Origin: Lachnospiraceae bacterium
GTDB lineage: Bacteria; Bacillota; Clostridia; Lachnospirales; Lachnospiraceae
Length of the DNA stretch: 51,251 nucleotides
NCBI GenBank assembly: GCA_019423745.1
Contig: JAHZAV010000019.1
Span: 3,139-54,389 of the forward strand
Direction of reading: 5' to 3'
Part shown: positions 51,150 through 51,251 of the stretch, one piece after another
Position numbering within the stretch: the first letter of the stretch is position 1
How the letters are laid out: every line of letters begins with the position of its first letter
Position numbers and translations under genes: made by a program
Notes under the pieces: model-generated
Database searches by the model: none
Told to the model about the DNA's origin: nothing
What the model saw: only the letters and a program-made list of their open reading frames with translations

Positions 51150-51251
51150 CTATTGCATTACTTCTTCACTGTCAGCATTCGTGTCGGGTATTTTGGGTAT
51201 AATGGTCTCATAAATTAAGACACTTTTTCGGACAATTATTAATGAATCTGA
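51150..51251 (-). CDS. C-terminal tail of an unidentified ORF at the window edge
   Basis: On the minus strand a frame is open from the edge for 33 codons and ends in VMQ stop at 51150-51152. The tail includes IVRKSVLIYETIIPKIPD. It is too short to identify. With the repeated motif just downstream it may be the end of a transposase, but it may also be chance. Confidence 0.3.
   Translation of the reverse strand, partial: SDSLIIVRKSVLIYETIIPKIPDTNADSEEVMQ

Noticed and set aside
50930..51202. A 90-aa plus-strand ORF
   Set aside because: It crosses the rplS promoter and the repeated motif and has no RBS; its residues look random.

Overview
The window reads as chromosome from a low-to-mid GC Firmicute, most likely a gut Lachnospiraceae (Clostridia). 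The reasons are the rplS-lepB-rbgA-lepB-rnhB-yraN gene order, a DUF975/CmpB-type membrane protein, a GtrB/GtrV pair, surface proteins with a TGDE-type C-terminal anchor, and a YolD/Y-family polymerase pair. I cannot fix the genus from sequence reading alone. Almost all genes lie on the minus strand.

Layout. 1-8775 is ordinary chromosome: topB (cut by the window edge), ppk, a Crp/Fnr regulator divergent from a ferredoxin-like gene, asd, argH and queH. 8923-28887 is the most unusual part. A two-gene SsuB/SsuC-type ABC importer operon (ATPase, permease) is broken by two separate integrative elements, each carrying its own large serine recombinase. Element 1 (about 12.4 kb, 9063-21432) splits the ATPase inside its Walker A motif. 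Element 2 (about 6.0 kb, 22745-28781) splits the permease near its C-terminus. Joining the flanks in silico restores a 255-aa ATPase and a 265-aa permease in frame. Joining the element ends gives symmetric attP-like sites centred on AA (element 1) and TT (element 2).

Cargo. Element 1 carries a secreted dockerin-bearing M60-type metallopeptidase (mucinase family) next to a wall-anchored protein that may be its cohesin-like partner, a LysR regulator, the recombinase, a PAS/GGDEF/EAL protein and a 59-aa ORF. Element 2 carries the recombinase (with an unusual C-terminal winged helix), a 49-aa ORF, an anion transporter and a wall-anchored papain-like (C1) protease with a FIVAR module. Both elements therefore deliver cell-surface proteolysis while switching off the same importer.

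28922-34300 holds an MBL-fold hydrolase, a beta-hydroxyacid dehydrogenase, an HD-domain protein and a GtrB/GtrV glucosylation pair. 34300-35150 is a scar region with a decayed uvrB fragment and an orphan YgiT-type zinc-finger protein. 35205-39713 is a lipoprotein, two-permease, ATPase, CPBP-protease locus. tRNA-Thr(CGU) follows, then an SOS-type YolD/Y-polymerase operon with LexA-like boxes in its promoter. 42382-50826 is a long co-directional run: metallophosphoesterase, DUF975/CmpB protein, MscS, pgeF, yraN, rnhB, lepB, rbgA, lepB and rplS. The last 400 bp hold the rplS promoter, a repeated inverted motif and the tail of an unknown ORF, perhaps an insertion sequence.
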